Shown here piece after piece: positions 26,409 through 34,084 of a stretch of 64,000 bases of DNA. This stretch comes from Halocatena halophila (GTDB lineage: Archaea > Halobacteriota > Halobacteria > Halobacteriales > Haloarculaceae). Location: positions 186,001 to 250,000 of the forward strand of contig CP071306.1 in the NCBI GenBank assembly GCA_027563145.1, read 5' to 3'. The notes under the pieces were generated by a model. That model had not been told where the DNA came from. It saw nothing but the letters and a program-made list of their open reading frames with translations, and ran no database searches. The position numbers and the translations under genes were made by a program. Position 1 is the first letter of the stretch, and every line of letters starts with the position of its first letter.

Positions 26409-26954
26409 ATGAGTTTGTTGCCGCTACGAGGGGAGTCACAGTCAACCCCGAACGAACCTCGTGTACTGGGCCTCGACAACGAGGCAGCTGACGAGGCGTT
26501 CGAGACCCTGACGGCTTCGACCACACGAACGGTGCTGTCGATCATCTACGAACAGCCCTCCACACCAACGGAGATCCGGGATGAGATCGACACGTCGCTA
26601 CAGAACGTGCACTATCATCTCGGAAAGCTCGAAGATGCAGGGTTGATCGAACCGTCAGGGGTTGGCTACTCGGAGAAAGGAACTGAAATGACGGTGTACG
26701 CACCGGCGAACGAAGCGGTCGTGTTGTTCGCTGGTCGCCAATCGGACCACCGGCGGCTCCGGGATTTTCTTCGGCGAACGCTCGGGGCTGTGATTGTCTT
26801 TTCGGGTGTGACAGCGGCGTATGGTTTTCTCTGGAGGGTGACGATGGCAGGAGCGGGAATGTTCTGGTTCGATTCGATGATTCCGTTTTTCGTCGGTGGA
26901 ATCATCGCCCTGTGTATCCTCGGTGTGATCTGGCATTTCGATCCTCGATCGTGA
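26409..26954 (+). CDS. Membrane-bound ArsR-type winged-helix regulator
   Basis: 181 residues from the ATG at 26409. A cytosolic wHTH (about 35-95) shows TASTTRTVLSIIYEQPSTPTE, the recognition helix DTSLQNVHYHLGKLEDAGLI and a wing (KGTEMTVYAPANEAVVLF). A basic stretch RRLRDFLRRT and two membrane helices at the C-terminus (about 125-147 and 152-175) follow. This soluble wHTH plus membrane tail is common in haloarchaea, where it is taken to sense membrane or envelope states. Targets unknown. It converges on btuD with 6 bases between stops. Confidence 0.83.
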   Translation: MSLLPLRGESQSTPNEPRVLGLDNEAADEAFETLTASTTRTVLSIIYEQPSTPTEIRDEIDTSLQNVHYHLGKLEDAGLIEPSGVGYSEKGTEMTVYAPANEAVVLFAGRQSDHRRLRDFLRRTLGAVIVFSGVTAAYGFLWRVTMAGAGMFWFDSMIPFFVGGIIALCILGVIWHFDPRS

Positions 26955-26960
26955 ACTGTG

Positions 26961-27761
26961 TCAGTTCAGATCCGTGGTCCGTTCGTCGATCGTCGTTACA
27001 GAGGGCGTCTTCGTGACTGGGTTTTGATGGACATGGACGTCCATCGACTCGCCATAGGCCGTTTCGATCGTCGATGGGGTCACCACAGCTGCTGGCGGAC
27101 CACTGTCGAGAATGGTTCCACCGGAGAGGATGGCCACAACATCACAGTATCGAGCCGCGAGGTCCAGGTCGTGAATCGCAGCGACTGCGGCTTTTCCCTC
27201 GTTTACGAGTGACTGGACGAGCTCAAGCGTTCGTACCTGATGGGCAATGTCAAGACTCGCGGTTGGTTCATCAAGCACGAGTGCTGGCGTTTCCTGTGCA
27301 ACCGCACGGGCAATACGCACGCGCTGGCGTTCGCCACCGCTGAGCGTGTCGATAGTCCTGTCGGCGAGCGCTACGGTTTCCGTTCGCTCCATTGCGCGAG
27401 TTATCGCTGTTTGTGGATCACTCCGATCGAATCGAGATCGGTGTGGATGGCGTCCCATCGCGACGACATCCCGAACCGGGAACGAAAACCCACTCGGAGC
27501 CTCCTGTGGAACGGTCCCGACGCGCTGGGCGATTTCGCGGGCTGACGCTTTTTGGACTGACTTTCCCTGAATGGTGACGGTGCCATCATCGGGCGCTGTG
27601 ACGCCATTAATTGTCTGGAGGAGTGTTGTTTTACCAGCTCCGTTGGGGCCAACGATGCCGACGAACGTTCCCGCATCGACCGTCAACGAAACGTTTTCTA
27701 ACACCGTCCGTTCGTCGTAGCTGACACGGACTCCATCGACCGTGATGACTGGATCGTTCAC
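26961..27761 (-). CDS. btuD: ABC transporter ATP-binding protein of the Fe/cobalamin/heme family
   Basis: 266 residues. The Walker A motif GPNGAGKTT is near 38-46, the Q-loop near VPQEAP, the signature LSGGERQRV near 140, Walker B ALVLDEPTASLD near 160, and the switch histidine in AIHDLDLAARYC near 195. The FecE/BtuD/HmuV-type layout plus the FecCD permease directly upstream (4-base overlap at 27758-27761) makes this the ATPase of the importer encoded at 26961-29977. Assignment to cobalamin rather than siderophore or heme follows homologous haloarchaeal btuCDF systems and is not proven by the sequence. Confidence 0.88.
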   Translation of the reverse strand: MNDPVITVDGVRVSYDERTVLENVSLTVDAGTFVGIVGPNGAGKTTLLQTINGVTAPDDGTVTIQGKSVQKASAREIAQRVGTVPQEAPSGFSFPVRDVVAMGRHPHRSRFDRSDPQTAITRAMERTETVALADRTIDTLSGGERQRVRIARAVAQETPALVLDEPTASLDIAHQVRTLELVQSLVNEGKAAVAAIHDLDLAARYCDVVAILSGGTILDSGPPAAVVTPSTIETAYGESMDVHVHQNPVTKTPSVTTIDERTTDLN

Positions 27762-28852
27762 AGCTGATGCACCTCCCGATTGCGAAGCAGATAGAGGAAA
27801 AACGGCGCGCCCAGGGCAGCCGTCACGATCCCCACTGGAAGCTGTGCTGGGCCACTGCGAGCAAGTGTGTCGGTTGCGACCAGAAAGATCGCACCGGAGA
27901 GCGCACTCGTCGGCAGCAAAATCCGGTGGTCCGGTCCAACGACGAGCCGAAGCATGTGCGGAACGATTAGTCCAACGAACCCAATGACACCAGCAACCGC
28001 CACGGCAGCAGCAGTAGCGAGGCTCGCAAGTCCCAGCAACACCTGTTTGGTCCGCTCAACATCGATGCCGAGCGTGATCGCCTGTTCTTCGCCTAGCAAC
28101 AACACGTTCAGATCTCGACTGTAGCCCACGAGGACACAGAACGCTGTCCCCGAGCCGATCGCAGCGACCACAACATCGCTCCAGGTCGCCGCAGCAAGAT
28201 CTCCCATCAACCAGTGTAACACCGTTTCAACGCTCTCTCCCGCATGGAGGAGCAGATATGACACCACAGCGCCCAGAAACGTCTGTACGGCGACGCCCGC
28301 GAGCAACAACGTTGCGACCGGCGTTCGACCGTCGCTACTCGCCAGGAGATAGACGCCAAAAGCGGTGACAATCGCCCCGAGAAACGCAATCAGTGGCACT
28401 CCAAACGGCAACGCAATCGGGAGAACGAGCATTGCAACCGCGCCAACGGCCGCTCCCGAGGAGACGCCAATGATCGATGGGTCGGCCATGGGATTTCGGA
28501 ACAGTCCCTGCATCACTGTCCCGGCCGTGGCCAGCCCAAACCCGACGGTGGCTGCCAGCGCGATCCGTGGGAGACGGATCCGGGTAACGATCACCCGATC
28601 CGATTGACTGACCGCGAACGAAAATGGGTGGACGAATCCAAGATCAATGCCAGGAACACTCAGTGCTGTGCCACCCACGCTTGTAGAGTGCACGCCAATG
28701 GATGTCGGAATCCCAATCGCGTTAAGGAGTATCTTACACACCGTGAGCGGGTCGATCGAGACCGGACCAACGGTGACACTCCAGACAACCGTTGCAACGA
28801 ACGCCAGGAGCAACCAGAGGATCCACCAGCCAGTCCGTTTCCATCGACCCAT
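27758..28852 (-). CDS. btuC: FecCD-family ABC transporter permease
   Basis: 364 residues from the ATG at 28852; an ATG at 28879 would overlap the probable promoter dyad. About ten membrane helices are visible. Family motifs are present: ITRIRLPRIALAATVGFGLA (about 90-110), GLFRNPMADPSIIGVSSGAA and GVIGFVGLIVPHMLRL, the last being the coupling region to the ATPase. It overlaps btuD by 4 bases and is divergent from the binding-protein gene. Its substrate is assumed to be that of the system (corrinoid or a chelate). Confidence 0.9.
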   Translation of the reverse strand: MGRWKRTGWWILWLLLAFVATVVWSVTVGPVSIDPLTVCKILLNAIGIPTSIGVHSTSVGGTALSVPGIDLGFVHPFSFAVSQSDRVIVTRIRLPRIALAATVGFGLATAGTVMQGLFRNPMADPSIIGVSSGAAVGAVAMLVLPIALPFGVPLIAFLGAIVTAFGVYLLASSDGRTPVATLLLAGVAVQTFLGAVVSYLLLHAGESVETVLHWLMGDLAAATWSDVVVAAIGSGTAFCVLVGYSRDLNVLLLGEEQAITLGIDVERTKQVLLGLASLATAAAVAVAGVIGFVGLIVPHMLRLVVGPDHRILLPTSALSGAIFLVATDTLARSGPAQLPVGIVTAALGAPFFLYLLRNREVHQL

Positions 28853-28865
28853 GTTCACAACCTCG

Positions 28866-28889
28866 TTTGGATTAGCCAAATATTTATTG
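28866..28889. promoter_or_regulatory. Short dyad and TATA-like box between divergent btuC and btuF
   Basis: TTTGG (28866-28870) and CCAAA (28876-28880) flank ATTAG, and AAATATTTATTG (28878-28889) follows, centred about 29 nt before the btuF ATG at 28913. Only 60 bases separate the two start codons, so one site could control both genes. Confidence 0.45.
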
Positions 28890-28912
28890 CAACCGAATCC
28901 TCCACTCTGGTG

Positions 28913-29977
28913 ATGAAACGACTAGTTGGACTGTTGATCGTTCTCGTTGTTGCAACAATCGCTCCGGCCACAGCGCTCCCAACGGAAGTGGCCGCACAAA
29001 CCGACGAGCCGACGTGTGCCATGCCATTTACCGCGACGGACGGAACTGGAACCGAGGTGACGATTGAGGCCGCCCCCGAACGGGTCGTGGCGCTGCAACC
29101 AAGTGCGGCCCAGACCATGTGGGAGATCGGATCACAGGAGAAAGTGGTAGGAATGCCCGTTGGTTCGACCACGTCGTATCTCGAGGGAAGTGATTCGAAG
29201 ACCGACATCACCGGAAGCGATGGCTACAGCACGTCGGTAGAGAAGGTTGTAGCACAGGAGCCAGATCTCGTGTTGGCTCCGAGCGCGGTTCCCAACGAGA
29301 CGGTGTCGAAACTTCGCAGCGCTGGGCTAACGGTGTATAAGTTCGGCTTTGCGGCCTCAATCGACGACGTCGTCTCGAAAACCCTGCGCACGGGACAGCT
29401 CGTCGGCAACTGTTCGGGCGCAGCCGACCGAGTCGATGCCATGAACGAGACCGTTGAATCGATCGAAACAGCCGTAAGCGACACTGAGCAACCGCGCGTT
29501 CTCTTCATGATGAGTGGCGGTTACACCCCTGGTAAGGGAACGTTCATCCATCAGCTCATCACCACAGCTGGTGGGACAAACGTCGCTGCAGACGCGAACA
29601 TAACTGGATATCAACAGATCAACCCGGAGACGGTCGTTGCGGAGGATCCCGAGTGGATCGTCACCCAGAGCCACATGGAGTCCGTTCCGAACGGCACGGA
29701 GCTGTCAGCAACGACGGCAATGAAAGAAGAGCAGATCGTGACTGTCGATTCGAACTTTGTCAGTCAGCCGGCACCACGCGTTGTGCAGCCCCTCTCGACG
29801 ATGGCGAATGCGTTCCATCCCGATGCGGTTGAATCATCGACCGGGACGGAGTCGGGTGCAGATAGCCAGACTCCAGCAACCGAGACGACCGAGACGAATG
29901 GGCCCGGATTTGGTGTTGTCGCCACGGTACTGGCCGTCCTCGCGCTGCTCGGTGGGCTGTTCACCCGCGCGAACTGA
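28913..29977 (+). CDS. btuF: PGF-CTERM-anchored ABC transporter substrate-binding protein
   Basis: 354 residues from the ATG at 28913. A Sec signal peptide (1-29, KRLVGLLIVLVVATIAPATA) leads into the periplasmic-binding fold of the BtuF/FhuD type, with PERVVALQPSAAQTMWEIG, then EKVVAQEPDLVLAPSA. The tail is a Thr/Ser/Glu-rich linker ending in GPGFGVVATVLAVLALLGG, the PGF-CTERM signal that archaeosortase ArtA replaces with a lipid anchor. So the protein sits on the outside of the membrane and feeds the divergent BtuC-BtuD. A leaderless-type promoter lies 29 nt upstream. Confidence 0.93.
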   Translation: MKRLVGLLIVLVVATIAPATALPTEVAAQTDEPTCAMPFTATDGTGTEVTIEAAPERVVALQPSAAQTMWEIGSQEKVVGMPVGSTTSYLEGSDSKTDITGSDGYSTSVEKVVAQEPDLVLAPSAVPNETVSKLRSAGLTVYKFGFAASIDDVVSKTLRTGQLVGNCSGAADRVDAMNETVESIETAVSDTEQPRVLFMMSGGYTPGKGTFIHQLITTAGGTNVAADANITGYQQINPETVVAEDPEWIVTQSHMESVPNGTELSATTAMKEEQIVTVDSNFVSQPAPRVVQPLSTMANAFHPDAVESSTGTESGADSQTPATETTETNGPGFGVVATVLAVLALLGGLFTRAN

Positions 29978-30019
29978 CCAAGCCGAAAGATTGGTTTTCT
30001 GGCGACTGGTAGCCCATAT

Positions 30020-30298
30020 ATGGTCGAAAACGTGATCTGGCCGGCGGCGCTTGACGCAACCTGTTCCCGGAGTGACGGGCGTCGCGTGCCAACTGATCTC
30101 GCAGTCGAACGGCCGACCGTGGACGAAATCGCCTCTGCCGTCCAGCAGATCGGCTACGACGCGGTGATCGAACGTGATGTCACCTATCCCCGCGAGTACG
30201 AACCCCGGGGCCGTGTACTAATCAAAAACGCCGACGACGCGAGCAAGAGCGATCTATTGCAGGCAGTCGGCGCGTACGTTCAGGCGATTCGTGGATGA
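30020..30298 (+). CDS. srp19: Signal recognition particle 19 kDa protein
   Basis: 92 residues, the usual archaeal SRP19 length. It opens with [20 protein letters not shown], the conserved fold around the RNA-binding loop, followed by [16 protein letters not shown] and the [12 protein letters not shown] stretch. It binds the SRP 7S RNA and helps SRP54 assembly. Its stop overlaps the start of the gar1-like gene by 4 bases (ATGA), an ordering seen widely in archaea. Confidence 0.95.
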   Translation: MVENVIWPAALDATCSRSDGRRVPTDLAVERPTVDEIASAVQQIGYDAVIERDVTYPREYEPRGRVLIKNADDASKSDLLQAVGAYVQAIRG

Positions 30299-30537
30299 AG
30301 GCTTCCATTCAGCGTCTCGGTACCGTCGTCAACACTGCACAGAACCTCGTCGTCGTCAGAGCTCCTGAATCTGCCTCGCCGTCGATCGGCACTGTGGTGA
30401 TCGACGAATCACTCGATGACGTTGGCCGGATTGTTGACGTGTTTGGCCCAGTTGATCGGCCCTACGTTGCTGTCGATCCCCGCAGTGATACGCAGGTGGT
30501 GGGACTGCTAGGCACTACGGTGTATGCCCGCCCCTGA
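30295..30537 (+). CDS. gar1: H/ACA ribonucleoprotein component Gar1
   Basis: 80 residues with the six-stranded Gar1/Naf1 barrel: [37 protein letters not shown], and the strand PYVAVDP. Gar1 joins Cbf5, Nop10 and L7Ae in the H/ACA particle that makes pseudouridine. It overlaps srp19, so the two are in one operon. The presenilin-type protease follows 48 bases later and may belong to it. Confidence 0.93.
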   Translation: MKASIQRLGTVVNTAQNLVVVRAPESASPSIGTVVIDESLDDVGRIVDVFGPVDRPYVAVDPRSDTQVVGLLGTTVYARP

Positions 30538-30584
30538 GATTTCGAACGCCGACGTTTAACTGGGCTGGGCGTGATTGGTGCGCT

Positions 30585-31493
30585 GTGAACCGACGTGTCG
30601 TACCGTCCGTTATCGGGACGGTTGTGTTGTTTCTTCTCGTTCAGCTGGGCGCTATCGCGCTCGTCGCGCCATTTCGGTCCGCTGGCTACCAGCCGGTGTC
30701 GAATCCTTCGGATCCGACGAACTCGCTGTTGTATCTGGCAGGAGTTCTCGTCGCGACGGGGGTAATGCTCGCGGCGATTCGGTTCGAACTCCGATCGCTG
30801 GTCCGACTGTTCATCATCGGGGCGAGTGTCTTCCTGTGTTACTATGTGTTTTCGGTGTTCGTTCCACCGTTCATTGCTCCCGGTGGGGTTCATGCCCTGG
30901 CAATTGCACTCGCAGGAGGCTGTGGGATCGTGCTCTGGGTGCATCCAGAGTGGTACGTGATTGACGCCATCGGTGCAGTCATCGGAATGGCTGCCGCCGG
31001 GCTGTTTGGCATCAGTTTGGGCATCGTTCCTGCTCTGTTGTTGCTCTGTGTACTCGCGGTGTACGATGCGATCAGCGTCTACAAAACCGAGCACATGCTC
31101 ACGCTCGCCGAGGGGCTAATGGCCCTGAAGATCCCGATCGTGCTGGTGATCCCGCTCACTCGGTCCTACTCGTTTTTGACGGCTGAAGACGAGGATCAAC
31201 CGGACCGCGATGCCCTCTATATCGGACTCGGTGATGCGGTGATGCCATCGATTCTGGTCGCCAGCTCGATTGCATTCTTACCAGTAGCGCCGATCATCGA
31301 CGGACTGGTGCTGACAGTTCCTGCACTCTTTGCCATGGGAGGGACGATAGCTGGACTGCTCGTGTTGATCAAACTCGTGCTCGCTGGTCGGGCTCACGCC
31401 GGACTTCCGCTACTGAATGGGTGTACGATCGTGGGATATTTTGTCGGTGCGCTCATCAGCGGCGTCTCGCTGCTCGAAGCCGCTGGCGTGTGA
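30585..31493 (+). CDS. Presenilin-type intramembrane aspartyl protease (PSH)
   Basis: 302 residues from a GTG at 30585, with nine hydrophobic segments. The two catalytic aspartate motifs are clear: the YD motif VYDAISVYKTEHM (Asp161) and the GLGD motif IGLGDAVMPSILV (Asp217). The PAL-type motif is replaced by GLPLLNG near the C-terminus. Archaeal presenilin homologues cleave membrane-embedded segments. It belongs with the srp19-gar1 operon in this organism, a linkage also seen in other haloarchaea. Confidence 0.92.
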   Translation: MNRRVVPSVIGTVVLFLLVQLGAIALVAPFRSAGYQPVSNPSDPTNSLLYLAGVLVATGVMLAAIRFELRSLVRLFIIGASVFLCYYVFSVFVPPFIAPGGVHALAIALAGGCGIVLWVHPEWYVIDAIGAVIGMAAAGLFGISLGIVPALLLLCVLAVYDAISVYKTEHMLTLAEGLMALKIPIVLVIPLTRSYSFLTAEDEDQPDRDALYIGLGDAVMPSILVASSIAFLPVAPIIDGLVLTVPALFAMGGTIAGLLVLIKLVLAGRAHAGLPLLNGCTIVGYFVGALISGVSLLEAAGV

Positions 31494-31498
31494 CTCGC

Positions 31499-32488
31499 TC
31501 AGCGGCCATCGAGCGCATCACTGGCCGCAGAAATCTCGATCTCGGTTCCGAGACCCTCCTCTTGAGCACGGTCGTACAACATCGAGGCGACCGCGACCGT
31601 TTCGACGCCCGTTCCCCCGCTGTCGAACACTGTGATCTCTTCGGGGGACGTTCGCCCATCCACTGCTCCCGACAGCACTGCCCCGAGATCGCCGTGGAGA
31701 TGTGATTCGTCGATCGCATCCTCCTCGATCGCCTGGAGAAACGCACCAGCATCGTTCGTTGCTCTCTCTTCGAGATCGGTCACGTATTTTGCGCGCGCAA
31801 CGGTAGTGGTGTCGATCTCGCGGACCCCCCGGTCGTACTGACCCATCGCCGTTACGTGCGTGCCAGGCTCGAGCCCCTCGCCGTCGAACACCGGCTCGGT
31901 GGCGTTCGTGGCAGTGATCACAACGTCGGCTCCACGAACTGCTGTTTCGCTCGATTCGACTGGCTCGACGGAAACACCAATTCGATCGGACATTTCAGCG
32001 GCGAACGCTTTACGGTTGGCTGCAGTGGGAGAATAGACCCGCACGGTGTCGAACGATCGGACTGTGGCCGTCGAGGCGACCTGCCCTCGGGCCTGTGGCC
32101 CGCTTCCGATGACAGCCAGCGTTGAGACATCCTTTCGAGCAAGCGCGTCGACGCCAACTGCTCCGACGGCACCCGTCTTGTACGGATTCATGCTCGCACC
32201 GTCAAGCAACGCGAGCAATTGACCACTTTCTCCATCGAACAACGGCAACAGAAACTGCGCATCCTCGGCTTCGAATCCGGCAGCGTAGATGTATCCTCCC
32301 ATTCGTCCCGTTTCAGGGAGCATCGAGAGATAGCTCGTGAGCATTCCGCGTGGTGCATCTGACACCAGTTTTGTCCGCGGTTTTGCTGGCCCACGCTGTT
32401 GGTATCCCGAACGAACAGCCTCGATGCAGTCCTCAACTGAGAGCAACGCTCTAAGCTCGTCGCTGTGCAGTAGTACAACAGTGGACAT
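31499..32488 (-). CDS. Ornithine cyclodeaminase / mu-crystallin family protein
   Basis: 329 residues. The Rossmann NAD(P) motif LAVIGSGPQARGQ is at about 126-138, and the substrate-side signature ASMNPYKTGAVGAVGVDALA is just before it. Members include ornithine cyclodeaminase, alanine dehydrogenase and 1-pyrroline-2-carboxylate or imine reductases. Fold and cofactor are secure, the substrate is not. It converges on the presenilin gene, and a small membrane gene sits upstream. Confidence 0.9.
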   Translation of the reverse strand: MSTVVLLHSDELRALLSVEDCIEAVRSGYQQRGPAKPRTKLVSDAPRGMLTSYLSMLPETGRMGGYIYAAGFEAEDAQFLLPLFDGESGQLLALLDGASMNPYKTGAVGAVGVDALARKDVSTLAVIGSGPQARGQVASTATVRSFDTVRVYSPTAANRKAFAAEMSDRIGVSVEPVESSETAVRGADVVITATNATEPVFDGEGLEPGTHVTAMGQYDRGVREIDTTTVARAKYVTDLEERATNDAGAFLQAIEEDAIDESHLHGDLGAVLSGAVDGRTSPEEITVFDSGGTGVETVAVASMLYDRAQEEGLGTEIEISAASDALDGR

Positions 32489-32530
32489 GTGCCAGAAAGG
32501 AGTCCACGGCTCTTAGTTCTGCGGGAAAGC

Positions 32531-32779
32531 CTAATCCGAATTGACTGGGTTCGTCTCGACGCGAGACGATGGTGGAGGTGACTGACTGGAATCCGTTTCG
32601 GTCCGAACTGTGCCTGTGGGTGTCCGGACGAACAGCGCGTGTCCCATACAACCGATCGCGATCGTTCCTGCAACGAAGATCGCGTGGTTCATCTCAAATC
32701 CTGCGACGGTCAACACTCCCGATACGCCGAACAGGGACAGGGGGATGAGTCCCAGTATAATATCGTAGTATCCAGTCAT
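32531..32779 (-). CDS. Small membrane protein with acidic tail
   Basis: 82 residues: two hydrophobic helices (about 7-26 and 33-50) with a short loop, then a Thr/Ser/Pro-rich tail that is probably disordered. Such small proteins are common upstream of metabolic genes in haloarchaea. Function unknown. It lies 42 bases upstream of the ornithine-cyclodeaminase-like gene on the same strand. The 267-base gap beyond it (32780-33046) is AT-rich and shows no gene. Confidence 0.65.
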   Translation of the reverse strand: MTGYYDIILGLIPLSLFGVSGVLTVAGFEMNHAIFVAGTIAIGCMGHALFVRTPTGTVRTETDSSQSPPPSSRVETNPVNSD

Positions 32780-33046
32780 AGTCTACCATAACGTAGTGCA
32801 TACTTCTGTAATAAGCCTTTCGCCGTCACCCACCTGTACCTTAGAACATAGCCATCGTATACCCACAATGAAACGATAGCAAAACCCTTTCATAACTTAT
32901 GGAGAGGTTAATGTCCAAATCAGTCCTCTATCGGGCGGTTTTGAGAATATATAAATATTACGGCCATATTCAGTGACAGCGCTCTGTCTAATGACGATTA
33001 TACCCATACGAATTGATTGCTTTCAGACCTTATCCACCGCCTCGAC

Positions 33047-34000
33047 TCATGCCGATTCCAGACCGTGTTGTTCACGCAGCACGGTAACATACTCCGTAAT
33101 CCCGGCCTCGAGATCGTATGCCGGTTCGTAGCCCATATCGTTCTGTATCGCACTCATATCGAGCTGTTGTGTCCACGGGAGCTCTCCCGAATCAGAAACC
33201 TCGATCGTCGCGTCCGGGACGACGGATTCGACGGTTTCTGCCGCTTTGCGTATCGTGGCACACTCTCCTCGAACATTGTACACCGCCTGTGTGAGGTCAC
33301 TCTCATCAGTGAGCGTGGCCAACCGGAACGCCGTGGCGATATCTTTGACGTACTGCCAGTCGATGATCTGATCACCGTATTCGACGCTGAACGACTCATC
33401 AAGCGCTGGTCGTTCGATGAGTTCGGTGAGAAAGGCCGACCCACCGGTCTCACGGTACGGTCCATACGCAACCGTTGGTCGGAGTCCGACCAGCGAGCAG
33501 CCGTACTCACTGCTGTAGAGCCGAGCCTGGTGTTCGTTGTACGCCTTTGTGGCCCCATACAACGTCTCGGGATAGATCAGGTCATCTTCATCGACCCAGT
33601 CGTCGTATCGATCCGGTGGTGCGTATACCGCTGCGCTCGAGGCCCACGCAACCCGCGCAATCTGCTCATCACAGATCCGCGCAGCCTCGAACACGGCGTT
33701 CGTTCCCCCAATGTTCACCTCCTGGGCAAGTCGCGGATTCTTTTGAGCGCCGTTCGTCAACAACGCTGCCAGATGAACGATGTGTGTCGTGTCCGTCTCC
33801 CTGATCGCTCGAAGCACTGCTGTGGGATCGGTCACGTCCCCGCGTCGAATCGTCACTGCATCACCGATGCCGAGTCGGTCGAGAATTTTCCTGCCTGGGG
33901 AAACGTCGAACGCTACGACGTCGTGACCATCCTGTTCGAATGCCGCACCAACGTACGATCCGATGAACCCTGTCCCACCGGTGATGAGTACCGTAGCCAT
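33047..34000 (-). CDS. NAD-dependent epimerase/dehydratase (SDR family)
   Basis: 317 residues of the extended SDR family: the NAD motif LITGGTGFIGSY (5-16), an acidic residue after strand 2 (DVSP), and the catalytic Tyr-Lys in YGATKAYNE (about 148-156) with the preceding SSAAVYA serine site. The pattern is that of UDP-sugar 4-epimerases or related NDP-sugar enzymes; the substrate cannot be told. It follows the TPP-enzyme gene on the same strand after 84 bases, so they may be one transcription unit. Confidence 0.87.
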   Translation of the reverse strand: MATVLITGGTGFIGSYVGAAFEQDGHDVVAFDVSPGRKILDRLGIGDAVTIRRGDVTDPTAVLRAIRETDTTHIVHLAALLTNGAQKNPRLAQEVNIGGTNAVFEAARICDEQIARVAWASSAAVYAPPDRYDDWVDEDDLIYPETLYGATKAYNEHQARLYSSEYGCSLVGLRPTVAYGPYRETGGSAFLTELIERPALDESFSVEYGDQIIDWQYVKDIATAFRLATLTDESDLTQAVYNVRGECATIRKAAETVESVVPDATIEVSDSGELPWTQQLDMSAIQNDMGYEPAYDLEAGITEYVTVLREQHGLESA

Positions 34001-34084
34001 ACCACTCGATTCAGCAAGCCAGTTGAAAACAATGCCGAATGCGTTTCATTTTTTATCCAGAGTAACTATATCAATTCCTCCAGG

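Noticed and set aside
30462..31094. 210-codon minus-strand frame over gar1 and the presenilin-type gene
   Set aside because: Antisense to genes with strong motifs; the translation is Gln/Arg/His-rich and featureless.
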